Source: an uncultured Alphaproteobacteria bacterium
GTDB lineage: Bacteria; Pseudomonadota; Alphaproteobacteria; Rhodobacterales; Rhodobacteraceae
Length of the DNA: 64,000 nucleotides
Direction of reading: 5' to 3'
NCBI GenBank assembly: GCA_902524845.1
Contig: CABZEW010000005.1
Location: 1 to 64,000, forward strand
This document shows, piece by piece, positions 17,098 to 27,728 of the stretch. The notes beneath the pieces are model-generated. The model worked only from the letters and a program-made list of their open reading frames with translations. It did no database searches and was not told the DNA's origin. The stretch's first letter is position 1; every line of letters starts with the position of its first letter. A program made the position numbers and the translations under genes.

Positions 17098-18329
17098 AAG
17101 TCTGTCTGATCAAGACTATATTCAGAGAGTATTTCATCTGCTTTCTTGAAGACAGATTTAATGTTCCTCGCTGCTTGCCTAATCCTGTGTTCATTTTCTA
17201 CGAGGCCAATTCTAACAAAGTTTTCACCATATTCTCCAAAACCTATCCCAGGAGCGACAGAAATATCAGCCTCTTTAAGAAGGACTTTAGAAAACTCTAA
17301 TGAACCTAAAGGTCTAAATTTTTCGGGGATTGGTGCCCATGCAAACATCGTTGCTTCTGGTAAAGGAATATCCCATCCGGCCTTACCCATCGCGTCAACC
17401 AAGACATCTCTTCGGTTTCTGTAAACTCCCCTGATCTTCTCTATTGTGGCAGGATCCGAGCTTAGCGCACTGGATGCTGCTACTTGGATTGGCGTGAATG
17501 CCCCATAATCGAGATATGATTTAATTTTCTCTAATGCTGCTATCAATATCTCGTTGCCCACAGCAAAACCCATTCTCCAACCTGGCATGCTGAATGTTTT
17601 TGACATCGATGTAAACTCAACTGCAACCGATTTAGCGCCTGATACTTGTAAAATCGATGGCGGTGGATTTTCACCAAAATAAATTTCAGCGTATGCAAGA
17701 TCAGACAATATCCACACTTCATTTTGTTTTGCTACCTTAACTAATTCTTCATAAAATTTTAGGGTGCATGTTTTTGTAGTTGGGTTAGATGGGAATGAAA
17801 TTACTATAGCCACTGGTTTAGGAGAAATATGTTTTAGAGAACGCGTGAGGGTTTTGAAATACTCATCCTCATCAAATTGTCCATTTGACAAGGTTGGTAA
17901 ATGTCTCAAAGAGCCTCCAGCAATTATGAAACCATATGGATGAATTGGGTATGATGGATTAGGAACTAAAATCACATCGCCCGGATCAGTTATTGCCATA
18001 GCTAAATTAGCCAATCCCTCTTTTGAACCTAGAGTTGCGATGATTTCCTTCTCTGGGTCTAGCTTGACTGAGAACCTTCTAGCGTAGTAATCGGCTTGGG
18101 CTTTCCTGAGACCTTTGATCCCTTTAGAAACAGAGTATCTATGAGTTTTTGGTTTTTTTATTGTTTCAATTAGCTTATCAACAATAAAAGATTCAGTATC
18201 AATATCAGGGTTTCCCATTCCAAAGTCAATAATATCATGGCCCTGATCACGATACTTTGCCTTCAGTTTATTAACCTCTGCAAACACGTAGGAGGGTAAT
18301 CGAGTTATTCTATGAAACTCAGTTTTCAT
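17094..18329 (-). CDS. Class I PLP aminotransferase (AlaC / DapL-like)
   Basis: Fold-type I pyridoxal-phosphate aminotransferase (411 aa). Visible: the substrate-side DFGMGNPDI, PNPSYPIHPYG, the DLAYAEIYF strand, the PLP-lysine segment SMSKTFSMPGWRMGF, and a C-terminal FVRIGLVEN with the arginine that binds the alpha-carboxylate. This group is annotated either as alanine/glutamate-pyruvate transaminase AlaC or as LL-diaminopimelate aminotransferase. Its fixed pairing with hom in alphaproteobacteria suggests an amino acid of the aspartate family, but the substrate is not determined. It starts 4 nt after the small lipoprotein gene. Confidence 0.85.
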   Translation of the reverse strand: MKTEFHRITRLPSYVFAEVNKLKAKYRDQGHDIIDFGMGNPDIDTESFIVDKLIETIKKPKTHRYSVSKGIKGLRKAQADYYARRFSVKLDPEKEIIATLGSKEGLANLAMAITDPGDVILVPNPSYPIHPYGFIIAGGSLRHLPTLSNGQFDEDEYFKTLTRSLKHISPKPVAIVISFPSNPTTKTCTLKFYEELVKVAKQNEVWILSDLAYAEIYFGENPPPSILQVSGAKSVAVEFTSMSKTFSMPGWRMGFAVGNEILIAALEKIKSYLDYGAFTPIQVAASSALSSDPATIEKIRGVYRNRRDVLVDAMGKAGWDIPLPEATMFAWAPIPEKFRPLGSLEFSKVLLKEADISVAPGIGFGEYGENFVRIGLVENEHRIRQAARNIKSVFKKADEILSEYSLDQTDL

Positions 18330-18333
18330 TTTT

Positions 18334-18465
18334 TTAATCTACAAAAAAATTATTTTCAAATTCGCTGAGTGGCGATAGCTCAGGCCAATTTTTTTCTGAA
18401 CACGCGGGAAGTGTTACAGGTAATGTAAAGAAGATAATTGTTTTAACTAAGTATATAAGCTTCAT
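18334..18465 (-). CDS. Small predicted lipoprotein, 43 aa
   Basis: Short unannotated gene. The protein begins MKLIYLVKTIIFFTLPVTLP, a lysine-bearing N-terminus and hydrophobic stretch, then Ala-Cys at 21-22, a plausible lipobox (LPAC) with Cys22 as the acylated residue, leaving a mature peptide of only 22 residues ending in NNFFVD. TAGGAAAG lies 3 nt before ATG 18465, a good ribosome-binding site. It stops 4 nt before the aminotransferase ATG and follows glyA by 29 nt. Proline at -2 of the lipobox is unusual. Small lipoproteins next to amino-acid genes are known (LptM beside dapF/lysA), but this one lacks the CGLKGPL motif, so no function is assigned. Confidence 0.6.
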   Translation of the reverse strand: MKLIYLVKTIIFFTLPVTLPACSEKNWPELSPLSEFENNFFVD

Positions 18466-18494
18466 TTGCTTTCCTAAAGATTAGGAACCTCTTT

Positions 18495-19769
18495 CTAGTA
18501 GATAGGGAACTCACTACATAGATCAAGCACCTCTCTCTTAACTTCTGAAATTACTTTTGACGATTGCTCGGAGTTAACGTTATCAAATATTTGCAAAATC
18601 CAAGAACCAACTTGCTTAAATTGTTTTTCTTTAAAACCCCTCGTGGTTGCCGCAGGGGTCCCTAACCGTATTCCTGATGTAATGGTTGGTTTTTCAGTAT
18701 CAAAGGGGATACCATTTTTATTACAAACAATATTTCCTTCCCCAAGTACCCTTTCTGCCGTAGCTCCCGTGACTCTTTTTTTCCTGAGATCTACAAGTAA
18801 AACATGGGTGTCTGTTCCACCAGTAACTAAATCAAGACCTCCATTTTGTAATGTTTCAGCTAGTATTTTCGCATTCTTTATTACTTGTTTTTGATATTGT
18901 ACAAACTCACCACTTAAAGCTTCTTTAAATGCTACAGCTTTTGCGGCGATAACATGCATCAATGGGCCGCCTTGTATACCTGGAAAAATTGCTGAGTTTA
19001 CTTTCTTTGCAATATCGGGATCATTGCAAAGTATCATCCCTCCTCTTGGTCCGCGTAAGGTTTTATGAGTGGTTGAGGTCACAACGTCTGCGTACTTTAT
19101 GGGGTTTGGATGCACGCCACCGGCAACCAGTCCCGAAATATGTGCCATATCAACTAAGAGATAAGCTCCGACCTGATCACAGATATCACGAAATTTCTTA
19201 AAATCCAAGATACGTGGGATTGCTGAGCCGCCTGCAATAATTAACTTGGGTTTGTGGAGTTTAGCAAGCTCAAGAATTTGATTATAGTCAACAGTATTTG
19301 TATCTTTTGTAACCTCATAGTGAATGGGGTTAAACCATTTCCCGGATTGATTGGGTTTGGCTCCATGTGTAAGATGCCCACCTGAGGCAAGGTCCATTGA
19401 CAGAAAAGTATCCCCAGGCTTCATAAGAGCCAAAAAAACAGCCTGGTTAGCTTGGCTACCGGAATTTGGTTGTACATTAGCGAATTCGCAATTGTAGAGC
19501 TGGCACGCTCTAGATATTGCTAATCTCTCCGCAACATCCACGTTTTCACAACCACCATAATATCTTCTACCTGGATATCCTTCAGCGTACTTATTTGTCA
19601 TAACGGAACCCTGTGCCTCCATTACAGCTGCAGATGCAATATTTTCTGACGCAATAAGCTCAATTTCATTCCGTTGTCTGCCCAACTCTCTTTCTAGAGA
19701 GTCAAAAATTTCTGGATCCTGAGATGATAAAGTTCCACCAAAAAAGTGAGTTTTGCCTAGATAATTCAT
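18495..19769 (-). CDS. glyA: Serine hydroxymethyltransferase
   Basis: PLP enzyme that interconverts serine and glycine and loads one-carbon units on tetrahydrofolate. Seen: [11 protein letters not shown] near the N-terminus, [30 protein letters not shown], the PLP lysine in [13 protein letters not shown], and [12 protein letters not shown] near the C-terminus. 424 aa is standard. It heads the minus-strand run that continues through the small lipoprotein, aminotransferase, hom and recJ. Confidence 0.97.
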   Translation of the reverse strand: MNYLGKTHFFGGTLSSQDPEIFDSLERELGRQRNEIELIASENIASAAVMEAQGSVMTNKYAEGYPGRRYYGGCENVDVAERLAISRACQLYNCEFANVQPNSGSQANQAVFLALMKPGDTFLSMDLASGGHLTHGAKPNQSGKWFNPIHYEVTKDTNTVDYNQILELAKLHKPKLIIAGGSAIPRILDFKKFRDICDQVGAYLLVDMAHISGLVAGGVHPNPIKYADVVTSTTHKTLRGPRGGMILCNDPDIAKKVNSAIFPGIQGGPLMHVIAAKAVAFKEALSGEFVQYQKQVIKNAKILAETLQNGGLDLVTGGTDTHVLLVDLRKKRVTGATAERVLGEGNIVCNKNGIPFDTEKPTITSGIRLGTPAATTRGFKEKQFKQVGSWILQIFDNVNSEQSSKVISEVKREVLDLCSEFPIY

Positions 19770-19939
19770 AATACACCCAATATCTCTTTCAATTATTCGT
19801 TTGATTCGTAATCATGTATATTAAATCTGCACTATCTGTACCAGTTTTTTTTCTGATATTATAAATATATTTAGCATCATTTGTTGTTAAAAAGATTAGT
19901 TTTATCTATAACCTTTATACGGGATCCTGTAGAAAAAAT
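19770..19939. promoter_or_regulatory. Divergent intergenic region glyA / nadK
   Basis: 170 nt with no gene or riboswitch fold that I can recognise. It must hold the promoters of glyA (minus) and nadK (plus). A TATAAT occurs on the minus strand around 19855-19865 without a convincing -35; the plus-strand candidate is listed separately. Confidence 0.5.
19884..19912 (+). promoter_or_regulatory. Candidate promoter of nadK operon
   Basis: TTGTTA (19884-19889), 17-nt spacer, TATAAC (19907-19912), giving a start near 19919 and a leader of about 20 nt. It would drive nadK-hdaA-ppk-ppx and perhaps the genes beyond. Confidence 0.45.
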
Positions 19940-20704
19940 ATGACCAATAAAAAGTTAACATTTATGGCAAGTGATGACCTGGAGGCGAAAGAGGCGCTAA
20001 ACAAACTTCGAGAACGTTACAGGGATTTTGGAGTTGAAAAAGCTGATGTCGTGGTTGCCCTCGGTGGGGACGGGTTTATGCTACAGATGCTTAAAAAATT
20101 ATCGAAAAAAAATGTTTCGGTCTATGGCATGAATAAGGGTACCGTTGGTTTTTTGATGAACACTTTCAACTTTGATGACTTGGAAGCGCGTATTCAGGTA
20201 GCAAAGGAAGAGATCGTAAATCCTTTAAGAATGATTGCTACGAAAACAGATGGGCAAAAAGAAGAGGAGCTAGCTATTAATGAGGTTTCTATCTTAAGAT
20301 CTGGTCCCCAAGCAGCAAAACTGAGTATATCCATTGATGGGTCTGAAAAACTTAAGGAGCTCGTATGTGACGGAGCATTAGTATGCACCCCAGCAGGATC
20401 AACTGCGTATAATTACTCTGTTCATGGACCAATTTTACCTATAGGAGCCAATATTCTAGGTTTAACAGCTATTTCTGCTTATAGACCAAGAAGATGGAGG
20501 GGAGCTCTATTGCCTCTAGATGCAAGAATAGGTATCGAGGTAAAGAGCGCGAGTAAAAGACCCGTGTCTGCCGTAGCCGACACATCGGAAGTTAAAAATG
20601 TGAGGCACGTTTCCATAACAATTGAAAAGAGATTAAAACATAAACTGTTATTCGATCCAGGGCATGGGTTAGAAGAAAGATTACTAAAAGAACAATTTGA
20701 ATAA
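19940..20704 (+). CDS. nadK: NAD kinase
   Basis: ATP- or polyphosphate-dependent phosphorylation of NAD to NADP in the cytoplasm. The diagnostic GGDGFM motif is at 42-47, followed by NEVSILR and the second signature CDGALVCTPAGSTAYNYS. 254 aa is typical for the short alphaproteobacterial form. It is the first gene of a tight plus-strand run; hdaA follows after 4 nt. Neighbouring ppk/ppx make polyphosphate, a phosphoryl donor for some NAD kinases, but no such use can be shown here. Confidence 0.95.
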   Translation: MTNKKLTFMASDDLEAKEALNKLRERYRDFGVEKADVVVALGGDGFMLQMLKKLSKKNVSVYGMNKGTVGFLMNTFNFDDLEARIQVAKEEIVNPLRMIATKTDGQKEEELAINEVSILRSGPQAAKLSISIDGSEKLKELVCDGALVCTPAGSTAYNYSVHGPILPIGANILGLTAISAYRPRRWRGALLPLDARIGIEVKSASKRPVSAVADTSEVKNVRHVSITIEKRLKHKLLFDPGHGLEERLLKEQFE

Positions 20705-20708
20705 AAAT

Positions 20709-21404
20709 ATGAATGAGCAGCTCGTTTTAGGTCTCAGTTTAAAAGAGACTTTAGAAAAAGAAGATTTTTTTATTTCTTCAAGCAATTTGGAAGCTGTTAC
20801 TCTTTTAGATAACTCAGATAGGTGGGGGTCAGGCGTTCTGTTACTAGTTGGTCCAAAAGGTAGCGGTAAAACACACCTAGCACTTATCTGGTGTAAAGAG
20901 AACAACGCCAAGCATGTGAAGCTTGAGACAGTTTTGCAAGAAGTGGAAAAAGGCCTGAATCATGATTTAGTTTGTGTTGAGGATATAGATATTATTGAGA
21001 ATGCTGAAAGGTTGAGAAAATCAAAAATAGAAGAAGGTATATTTCACCTTATTAACAGTGTTGGAAGTAGAGGAGGAAAGTTACTAATATCCTCAAGGAA
21101 AATGCCTAATGAGTTATCTATAGGTCTTAAGGATTTAGAGTCTAGGTTGCAAAGTTTCAGCAAAACTAACATTAAAGAGCCCGATGATAGTTTAGTAATG
21201 GCACTTCTGCTGAAATACTTTAATGATAGGCAAATTTATATAAAGCATTCAAACCTGACCTACATTGCCACCCGAATTAACAGGACCTACAGTTCGATTT
21301 ATGAATTTGTAAACTATGTAGACCATAAATCACTTGTTCTAAAAACAAAATTAACCAGATCATTTATCGATGCTGCATTGAGCCAAACAGAAAAGAAATA
21401 TTAA
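20709..21404 (+). CDS. hdaA: DnaA-related regulatory ATPase HdaA
   Basis: DnaA-like AAA+ protein (231 aa) that, with the sliding clamp, turns active ATP-DnaA into ADP-DnaA to stop re-initiation. The N-terminus is MNEQLVLGL; QLVLGL matches the clamp-binding hexapeptide of Hda proteins and supports ATG 20709 over the upstream TTG 20697, which would overlap nadK. Walker A is GPKGSGKTH; Walker B is near LVCVEDIDI; ESRLQSF is the box VII region with the arginine finger. There is no DnaA domain IV for DNA binding. It lies beside ppk, as in many alphaproteobacteria. Confidence 0.88.
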   Translation: MNEQLVLGLSLKETLEKEDFFISSSNLEAVTLLDNSDRWGSGVLLLVGPKGSGKTHLALIWCKENNAKHVKLETVLQEVEKGLNHDLVCVEDIDIIENAERLRKSKIEEGIFHLINSVGSRGGKLLISSRKMPNELSIGLKDLESRLQSFSKTNIKEPDDSLVMALLLKYFNDRQIYIKHSNLTYIATRINRTYSSIYEFVNYVDHKSLVLKTKLTRSFIDAALSQTEKKY

Positions 21405-21409
21405 CAAAT

Positions 21410-23608
21410 ATGGGCAACATCAACGCAGATTTCTTAAATCAAGATAATGACCTTGAACTAAAATATTCCAATGATCATGGAACAGTTAATAAATTAATAA
21501 ATAGGGAGCTTTCTTGGATTTCGTTTAATTGGCGAGTTTTACAAGAAGCTAATAATAAAAATGTACCATTGTTAGAAAAGCTCAGATTTCTTGCAATATC
21601 CGCCCGAAATCTTGACGAGTTTTATACGGTTCGAGTTGCTGGACTTAGACAAATGGTAAAAAACAAGATTGAAGTAATCAGTGCTGATGGTCTTACCCCT
21701 GAAGAACAGTTAATACAAATAGAAAGAGAAGCCAAAGCTCTGATAGAGAAACAGCAAGAGCTATTGCCTTGTCTATTATCTAATTTGAAACAAAAGGGCG
21801 TAGAGCTAATTAAACCACGAGGAATACTGGCATCCGAAAAAAAGAGTCTAGAGAAACAATTTATGTCAAAGGTTTTTCCAGCACTTACCCCTTTGGCTAT
21901 AGATCCCGCCCATCCATTTCCATTTATCCCAACTGAAGGCTCTGCCCTAGCATTAAAATTAAGAAATAGAGACGGGAAAAAATCTTTGAACGCTTTGGTT
22001 CCTATTCCAGGAATGCTTAATAGATTCCAAAAGCTTAAGGATGGAGCTGTGGGGGAGAAAAGGTTTTTATTACTTGAAGATTTTATAGTTGTTTTCATTC
22101 ATAGGCTATTTCCAAACTATTTTCTCGAAGAGTATTTTTCCTTTCGAATTCTTAGAGACAGTGACTTAGAAGTTGAGGAAGAAGCGGAAGATCTTGTTCG
22201 TGAGTTTGAAATTGCATTAAAGCGCCGAAAGCGTGGAGAAGTAATACGAATGAAAGTGACAAAAAGCACGGCAGATCCTTTGTTGAGGCTAATTTCAAAG
22301 GAGATAGGGTTTGACAGAACGCAGGTAATACAGGTTAACGAAATGATCGGATTGTCTGATTTAGACGGGTTAATTATCCCAGCGAAACAAAGCTTAAAGT
22401 GGAAAACGTTTATTCCCAGAAGTCCAGAGAGAATAGAAGATTTCAACGGTGATATTTTTTCTGCAATAAGGCAGAAGGATCTTCTTTTGCAACATCCATA
22501 TGAGACCTTTGATACCGTCGTTAGTTTTTTAGAACTAGCAGCCCGCGACCCAAATGTCATTGCTATTAAACAAACTTTATATAGAACAACGCCTGATAGT
22601 CCCATAGTAAGAGCATTATGTGAAGCTGCTGAAAATGGGAAAACAGTTACGGCCTTAGTCGAGTTAAAAGCTAGATTTGATGAGGCAAATAATATAAACG
22701 TATCACGGGAGCTCGAGAAGGCAGGGGCGCAAGTAGTCTACGGTTTTATGGATTGGAAAACACATGCAAAGCTATCGACTATTGTAAGACAAGAAGGTAA
22801 GGGATTAAGAACTTACACGCATGTTGGTACAGGAAACTATCACCCTGATACTGCAAAGATTTATACCGATTTGAGTCTTTTCACTTCGGACGCTTCTTTA
22901 GGTAGAGATGTTACAAAAGTTTTTAATTATCTATCAGGATATGTAAAACCAACAGATTTGGAAAGCATGATCATAGCGCCTCTCGAGCTAAAGATTAGCT
23001 TAATTAAAATGATAAAAAATGAAATGTCCTTAGCAAAAAAAAATAAGCCAGCTGAAATTTGGGTGAAATTGAATGCTCTTATCGATCCAGAAGTCATTGA
23101 TGCTTTATATAAGGCTAGCCAATCTGGAGTTAAGATCAATATGATCATTCGAGGCATTTGTGGATTAAGACCTGGTATAAAAGGTCTTTCTGAAAACATC
23201 CGTGTTAAATCTGTAATAGGGCGTTTCTTGGAGCATAGTAGAGTGTGTGTATTTGGTAATGGGTTTCAGTTGCCTTCCACAAAAGCTAAAGTTTTTATTT
23301 CCTCAGCGGACTGGATGGGAAGGAATTTAAACCGTCGAGTGGAATCTTTTGTAGAGATTAAAAATTTGACGGTGAAGTCACAAATTGTTAATCAGATCAT
23401 GGTAGCTAATTTAGCTGACAAAGAACAATCATGGGTGCTTCAACCGGACGGCCAATATAAAAGACACCATTTTAAGCCGAACGAATCAAGCTTTAGTTGC
23501 CACGAATATTTTATTGAAAATCCCTCTTTGTCAGGAAGAGGGAGAGCAGCACTAAATGCTCCGCCAAATTTATTGAGTGTCAGCAAAAAAAGAAAAAAAA
23601 CATTTTGA
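21410..23608 (+). CDS. ppk: Polyphosphate kinase 1
   Basis: Reversible synthesis of polyphosphate from ATP. The N-terminal domain has NRELSWISFNWRVLQEA and NLDEFYTVR. The phospholipase-D-like catalytic region contains WKTHAK with His452, equivalent to the phosphorylated histidine of E. coli Ppk, and HVGTGNYHPDTAK with His471; their 19-residue spacing matches E. coli. 732 aa is full length. It starts 5 nt after hdaA. Its TGA overlaps the TTG of ppx, so kinase and phosphatase are made together. Confidence 0.97.
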   Translation: MGNINADFLNQDNDLELKYSNDHGTVNKLINRELSWISFNWRVLQEANNKNVPLLEKLRFLAISARNLDEFYTVRVAGLRQMVKNKIEVISADGLTPEEQLIQIEREAKALIEKQQELLPCLLSNLKQKGVELIKPRGILASEKKSLEKQFMSKVFPALTPLAIDPAHPFPFIPTEGSALALKLRNRDGKKSLNALVPIPGMLNRFQKLKDGAVGEKRFLLLEDFIVVFIHRLFPNYFLEEYFSFRILRDSDLEVEEEAEDLVREFEIALKRRKRGEVIRMKVTKSTADPLLRLISKEIGFDRTQVIQVNEMIGLSDLDGLIIPAKQSLKWKTFIPRSPERIEDFNGDIFSAIRQKDLLLQHPYETFDTVVSFLELAARDPNVIAIKQTLYRTTPDSPIVRALCEAAENGKTVTALVELKARFDEANNINVSRELEKAGAQVVYGFMDWKTHAKLSTIVRQEGKGLRTYTHVGTGNYHPDTAKIYTDLSLFTSDASLGRDVTKVFNYLSGYVKPTDLESMIIAPLELKISLIKMIKNEMSLAKKNKPAEIWVKLNALIDPEVIDALYKASQSGVKINMIIRGICGLRPGIKGLSENIRVKSVIGRFLEHSRVCVFGNGFQLPSTKAKVFISSADWMGRNLNRRVESFVEIKNLTVKSQIVNQIMVANLADKEQSWVLQPDGQYKRHHFKPNESSFSCHEYFIENPSLSGRGRAALNAPPNLLSVSKKRKKTF

Positions 23609-25092
23609 AAATTTTGAAACGAATAGGAATTATCGATATTGGTTCTAACTCAATCAGGCTCGTAGTCTTTGATGGGCCTAAGCGTTCACCATTGTATTTA
23701 TATAATGAAAAGGTTTTCTTTAGATTGGGAATGCAATCTTTTGGAGGCAAGCCTTTTGACACTGATACAATTGAGGCGGTGTCGCGTATAATAAACCGAT
23801 ACGTAGCTATTTGTCGAAATATGGAAATTACCAAAATAATAATGTTTGGTACGTCTGCGCTAAGAGAGGCTAGTAATTCCGATGTCCTGGTCGAATTAGT
23901 TCGAAAAAAAACAAATATCGGTGTCGATGTAATATCTGGCAAGAAAGAGGCCTTTTACGCAGCTCAAGGTATTTTATTGGGGTTTCCAAGTGCAAAAGGG
24001 GTAATCTGTGATCTTGGGGGTAATTCAGTAGAGTTCGCATATATTCGTAAAAATGTAGTTACTGAATGTAATTCCGTTTTGCTGGGTCCTCTCTCAATCA
24101 AGAAGCTGGGCAGAGAATTTGAAAATTTAGATAGTTATATGCGGAAACAGCTGTTGAGTGTGATTAATGCCAATACAGCAAAAGACAATCCATTTTTCTT
24201 AATAGGAGGATCTTGGAGAGCTATAGCAAAAATACATATGCAAAGGATCAAGTATCCACTGAAGATAATCCAAGGATATAAAGTTGAGAGTAAAAAACTA
24301 AAAAAGACTTTGGCATTCATTCGAGATAGTTCATTTTTAAACAAATATGACCAAATGAATATTTCTTTAGAGAGATTGGAACTGTTACCTCCCTCTGCTC
24401 GATTATTAGAAATTATTATTGATGAGCTCCAGGTCAAGGAGCTCACCTTCTCGTCTTTTGGTGTGAGAGAGGGATTTATCTACCAGGACCTAAGTGAAGT
24501 AGAGAAAAGAAAGGATCCCCTAATAGAGGCTGCTAAATTTTTTCAAAAAAAAGAGTCAAGGTTTCCTGAAATGTCTAAGCATACTTTTAACTGGATTTCT
24601 CCATTATATAAAAATCTTCCACGTAAGACAAAAAGAGTCATTTTAGCTGCGACTAAATTACATGATATTGCCTGGATAGCACACCCCGACTATAAAACTG
24701 AAATGTGTTTAGAGCTTGTTACTCGTTCAAATATTAGTGGTCTCAGTCACAAAGAAAGGGTATTCTTAGCTGCGATACTTTTGTTTAGACATAAGGCAAA
24801 ACCAGAAAAAGTTTTTAATAATAGGTTCTTTAAAATTATTTCTAGGAAGAAGAGAAAAATTGCTCTTGTAATAGGTAGGGGATTAAGGTTGGCTTCAACT
24901 TTTTTTGGCGAAAAAAATCTTTTAGATAAGATAGACTTTAGTCTAAGAGCAGATGAGGTAGAATTATACTTTCAACCAAAAGTAGCGTGCATTAATGGTG
25001 AGGTTGTAAATAGACGCATTCAAGAATTGAATAAAGCCTTGAAGTCATGCCTGACTGTAGAGGCAAAAAAAAACAAGTTTTCTAATAGTTGA
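23605..25092 (+). CDS. ppx: Exopolyphosphatase / GppA phosphatase
   Basis: Removes terminal phosphate from polyphosphate, and possibly from pppGpp; both belong to the Ppx/GppA family. The ASKHA fold is shown by [18 protein letters not shown] at the N-terminus, [11 protein letters not shown], and [12 protein letters not shown]. The C-terminal half is an HD-like helical domain ([13 protein letters not shown]). The start is TTG 23605, overlapping the ppk stop as TTGA; a second TTG three codons on is possible. 495 aa is normal. Confidence 0.92.
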   Translation: MKILKRIGIIDIGSNSIRLVVFDGPKRSPLYLYNEKVFFRLGMQSFGGKPFDTDTIEAVSRIINRYVAICRNMEITKIIMFGTSALREASNSDVLVELVRKKTNIGVDVISGKKEAFYAAQGILLGFPSAKGVICDLGGNSVEFAYIRKNVVTECNSVLLGPLSIKKLGREFENLDSYMRKQLLSVINANTAKDNPFFLIGGSWRAIAKIHMQRIKYPLKIIQGYKVESKKLKKTLAFIRDSSFLNKYDQMNISLERLELLPPSARLLEIIIDELQVKELTFSSFGVREGFIYQDLSEVEKRKDPLIEAAKFFQKKESRFPEMSKHTFNWISPLYKNLPRKTKRVILAATKLHDIAWIAHPDYKTEMCLELVTRSNISGLSHKERVFLAAILLFRHKAKPEKVFNNRFFKIISRKKRKIALVIGRGLRLASTFFGEKNLLDKIDFSLRADEVELYFQPKVACINGEVVNRRIQELNKALKSCLTVEAKKNKFSNS

Positions 25093-25102
25093 GGAGAATG
25101 AA

Positions 25103-26449
25103 ATGAAGCTCAGCCAATATTTTTTGCCAATTTTAAAAGAAGTGCCAGCTGAAGCTAATATAATAAGTCATCAATTGATGTTGCGCTGTGGAATGATTAA
25201 ACAAACAACGGCTGGTATATATTCGTGGCTACCATTAGGCTTTAAAGTTCTAAAGAAAATAGAAGAAATTGTGCATGATGAGCAGATAAAAGCTGGGCAT
25301 ATTCCCATGCTAATGCCAACAATCCAACCAGCCGAGTTGTGGCAGGAGAGTGGAAGATATGATGACTATGGAAAGGAAATGTTAAGGATCAACGATCGAC
25401 AGGATCGTAATTACTTATATGGTCCTACCAATGAAGAATTAATAACGGACATATTTAGATCTAACGTCTCATCATATAAAGATCTTCCTTTAACTTTGTA
25501 TCACATTCAGTGGAAATTCCGTGACGAACTTAGACCTAGGTTTGGCGTGATGAGAGGAAGAGAATTTTACATGAAGGATGGCTATAATTTTGATTTGAAC
25601 GAAAAAGAAGCCATAGATGCCTACAATAGACATTTCGTGAGCTATTTGCGAACATTTAATAGGATGGGATTAAAGGCCATTCCTATGAAAGCCGAGACAG
25701 GCCCCATTGGAGGTAACTATAGTCATGAGTTTTTAGTTTTGGCCAACACTGGGGAAAGCACAGTTTATTTTGATAAAACTTTGCTTGATATGGACACAGG
25801 TCAAGGGAAGCTAGACTACTATCAGAATACGGATATTAAAAAAGTGGTGGAAAGTTTTACCACACCCTACGCTAGAACTGAGGATACTCATGATGCAAAT
25901 ATTTTCCTAGAAGTCCCAGAAGAGCGTCGGATAGAAAGTAAGGCAATCGAAGTAGGCCAAATATTTTATTTTGGCACCAAATATTCAGAGCCAATGAATG
26001 CTTATGTAGTAAATCCTGATGGGCAAAGAGTGCCTGTCCATATGGGGAGCCACGGAATAGGAGTTTCTCGATTAGTAGGTGCAATTATAGAGGCAAGCCA
26101 CGATGAGAGAGGTATTATCTGGCCAGAACCAGTTTCTCCCTTTTTTGCAGGACTAATAAATTTAAATCATAGGGACGAGGAGTGTTTAAGAGTTTGTGAT
26201 AAAGTTTATGAAGAACTGGGTACCAATGGAATAGAGATCTTATATGATGATACAAACGAGAGGCCTGGAGCTAAGTTCGCGAAAATGGATCTAATTGGGT
26301 TGCCTTGGCAAATTGTAGTTGGTCCAAAGGGGGTCGCTGAAGGAAAAATAGAGCTTGTATATAGAAGTACCGGTGAAGCAACTCTATTACCTTTGGAAGA
26401 AGTAATAAAAAAGATCTCCACTGCTTACAAAGCCCTGGTAAAAGACTAG
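25103..26449 (+). CDS. proS: Prolyl-tRNA synthetase, short alphaproteobacterial type
   Basis: Class II aminoacyl-tRNA synthetase (448 aa). Motif 1 region [16 protein letters not shown], motif 2 [20 protein letters not shown], and motif 3 [15 protein letters not shown] are present. The editing insertion of about 180 residues found in E. coli ProS is absent, as in other alphaproteobacteria, so any mis-made Ala-tRNA-Pro would need a separate deacylase. GAGGAG lies just before ATG 25103. It precedes lolCD by 7 nt. Confidence 0.96.
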   Translation: MKLSQYFLPILKEVPAEANIISHQLMLRCGMIKQTTAGIYSWLPLGFKVLKKIEEIVHDEQIKAGHIPMLMPTIQPAELWQESGRYDDYGKEMLRINDRQDRNYLYGPTNEELITDIFRSNVSSYKDLPLTLYHIQWKFRDELRPRFGVMRGREFYMKDGYNFDLNEKEAIDAYNRHFVSYLRTFNRMGLKAIPMKAETGPIGGNYSHEFLVLANTGESTVYFDKTLLDMDTGQGKLDYYQNTDIKKVVESFTTPYARTEDTHDANIFLEVPEERRIESKAIEVGQIFYFGTKYSEPMNAYVVNPDGQRVPVHMGSHGIGVSRLVGAIIEASHDERGIIWPEPVSPFFAGLINLNHRDEECLRVCDKVYEELGTNGIEILYDDTNERPGAKFAKMDLIGLPWQIVVGPKGVAEGKIELVYRSTGEATLLPLEEVIKKISTAYKALVKD

Positions 26450-26456
26450 TATTTGA

Positions 26457-27728
26457 ATGGCTATTTTTAAGAAATATGAGTTCATGATTGCATGGCGTTA
26501 TCTAATGTCAAAAAGAAGGGAGGGTGGTATATCTATAATAGCGTTGTATGCCCTCATCGGTGTGATTTTAGGTGTAGCAACCTTAGTTATAGTCCAAGCG
26601 GTGATGATTGGTTTTAGGACTGAATTTGTGGAAAAAATTGTTGGAGCTAATTCCCATCTTGCAATTTACAAAAAAACACTTTCCAGTGACCTTGATAAGG
26701 GATTTAATGTTGAAGATGTTAGAAGTATTATCCAAGAGTTAAGGGATCAAAAAAACTTTAAAGCGGCGTACCCCTTGGTGAAGGAGCAAGTTCTAGCGAG
26801 TAAAAATAATAACAGTACTGGAGTAGAAGTTTATGGAATTGGGAAGGGCTCACTTGCTAATATAGGGTTAGTAAATGAGCCCATCAACTCTGAGGGTAGT
26901 ATAGAAAATTTTAGCGACGGTGTAGCAATAGGAGCTCAGCTCGCTAGAAAACTAAGCATATCTATTAATGACACAATTAAACTCATCAGTCCAAATGGGA
27001 CAAAATCCGTCTTTGGAACTATTCCGAGGGTAAATGTATATAAAGTAAAATATATCTTTTCAGTTGGTCGATATGACATAGATAGTACCAGACTTTACAT
27101 GCCGATAGAAGATGCCCAGACTTTTTTTAATAGAGCTAATAAGGCTGACTTAATCGCGGTACTTTTAGAAAACCCATTTAAGGTTGACGAATTCAAAAAT
27201 AACATTGCAGATGAATTGGCAGAAAAATATTTTCTTTGGTCATGGAAGGAAAGAACCGCAGCGTTCTTGGATGCTTTAGATTTAGAACGTAGAGTAATGT
27301 TTATAATTCTATCTCTAATAGTACTTATTGCTGCCATGAATATTATTTCTGGGCTTGTAATGCTGGTAAAAAATAAAGGTAGAGACATCGGGATACTCCG
27401 GTCTCTAGGGTTAACAAGAGCCTCAATTTTGAGAATATTTTTTATCTGTGGGAGTTTAATTGGAGTGGTGGGAACGATCCTAGGCGTCACTATTGGGATG
27501 CTCTTTGTTATTTATATAAATGAGATACAATGGCTGGTTGAGTACATAATTGGGGCGTCAGTTTGGAATGAAGAGATTAGGTTTTTGACTCAAGTTCCTG
27601 CAAAGCTAAGAATAGAAGACGTTGTTTTTGCATTAGTGGTCTCTCTATCAATCTCTTTTACAATAACCATTTTCCCAGCAACAAAAGCAGCAAATTTGGA
27701 TCCCGCAGAGGCCTTAAAATATGAGTGA
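26457..27728 (+). CDS. lolC: Lipoprotein-releasing ABC transporter permease LolC/E
   Basis: Inner-membrane subunit (423 aa) of the Lol system that frees lipoproteins from the inner membrane for transfer to LolA. The first membrane helix lies around residues 25-50, a large periplasmic domain follows, and three helices make the C-terminal FtsX-like domain (about 275-423). Only one permease gene precedes lolD, so the transporter is likely a homodimer, as in other alphaproteobacteria. The end overlaps lolD by 8 nt. Confidence 0.92.
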   Translation: MAIFKKYEFMIAWRYLMSKRREGGISIIALYALIGVILGVATLVIVQAVMIGFRTEFVEKIVGANSHLAIYKKTLSSDLDKGFNVEDVRSIIQELRDQKNFKAAYPLVKEQVLASKNNNSTGVEVYGIGKGSLANIGLVNEPINSEGSIENFSDGVAIGAQLARKLSISINDTIKLISPNGTKSVFGTIPRVNVYKVKYIFSVGRYDIDSTRLYMPIEDAQTFFNRANKADLIAVLLENPFKVDEFKNNIADELAEKYFLWSWKERTAAFLDALDLERRVMFIILSLIVLIAAMNIISGLVMLVKNKGRDIGILRSLGLTRASILRIFFICGSLIGVVGTILGVTIGMLFVIYINEIQWLVEYIIGASVWNEEIRFLTQVPAKLRIEDVVFALVVSLSISFTITIFPATKAANLDPAEALKYE

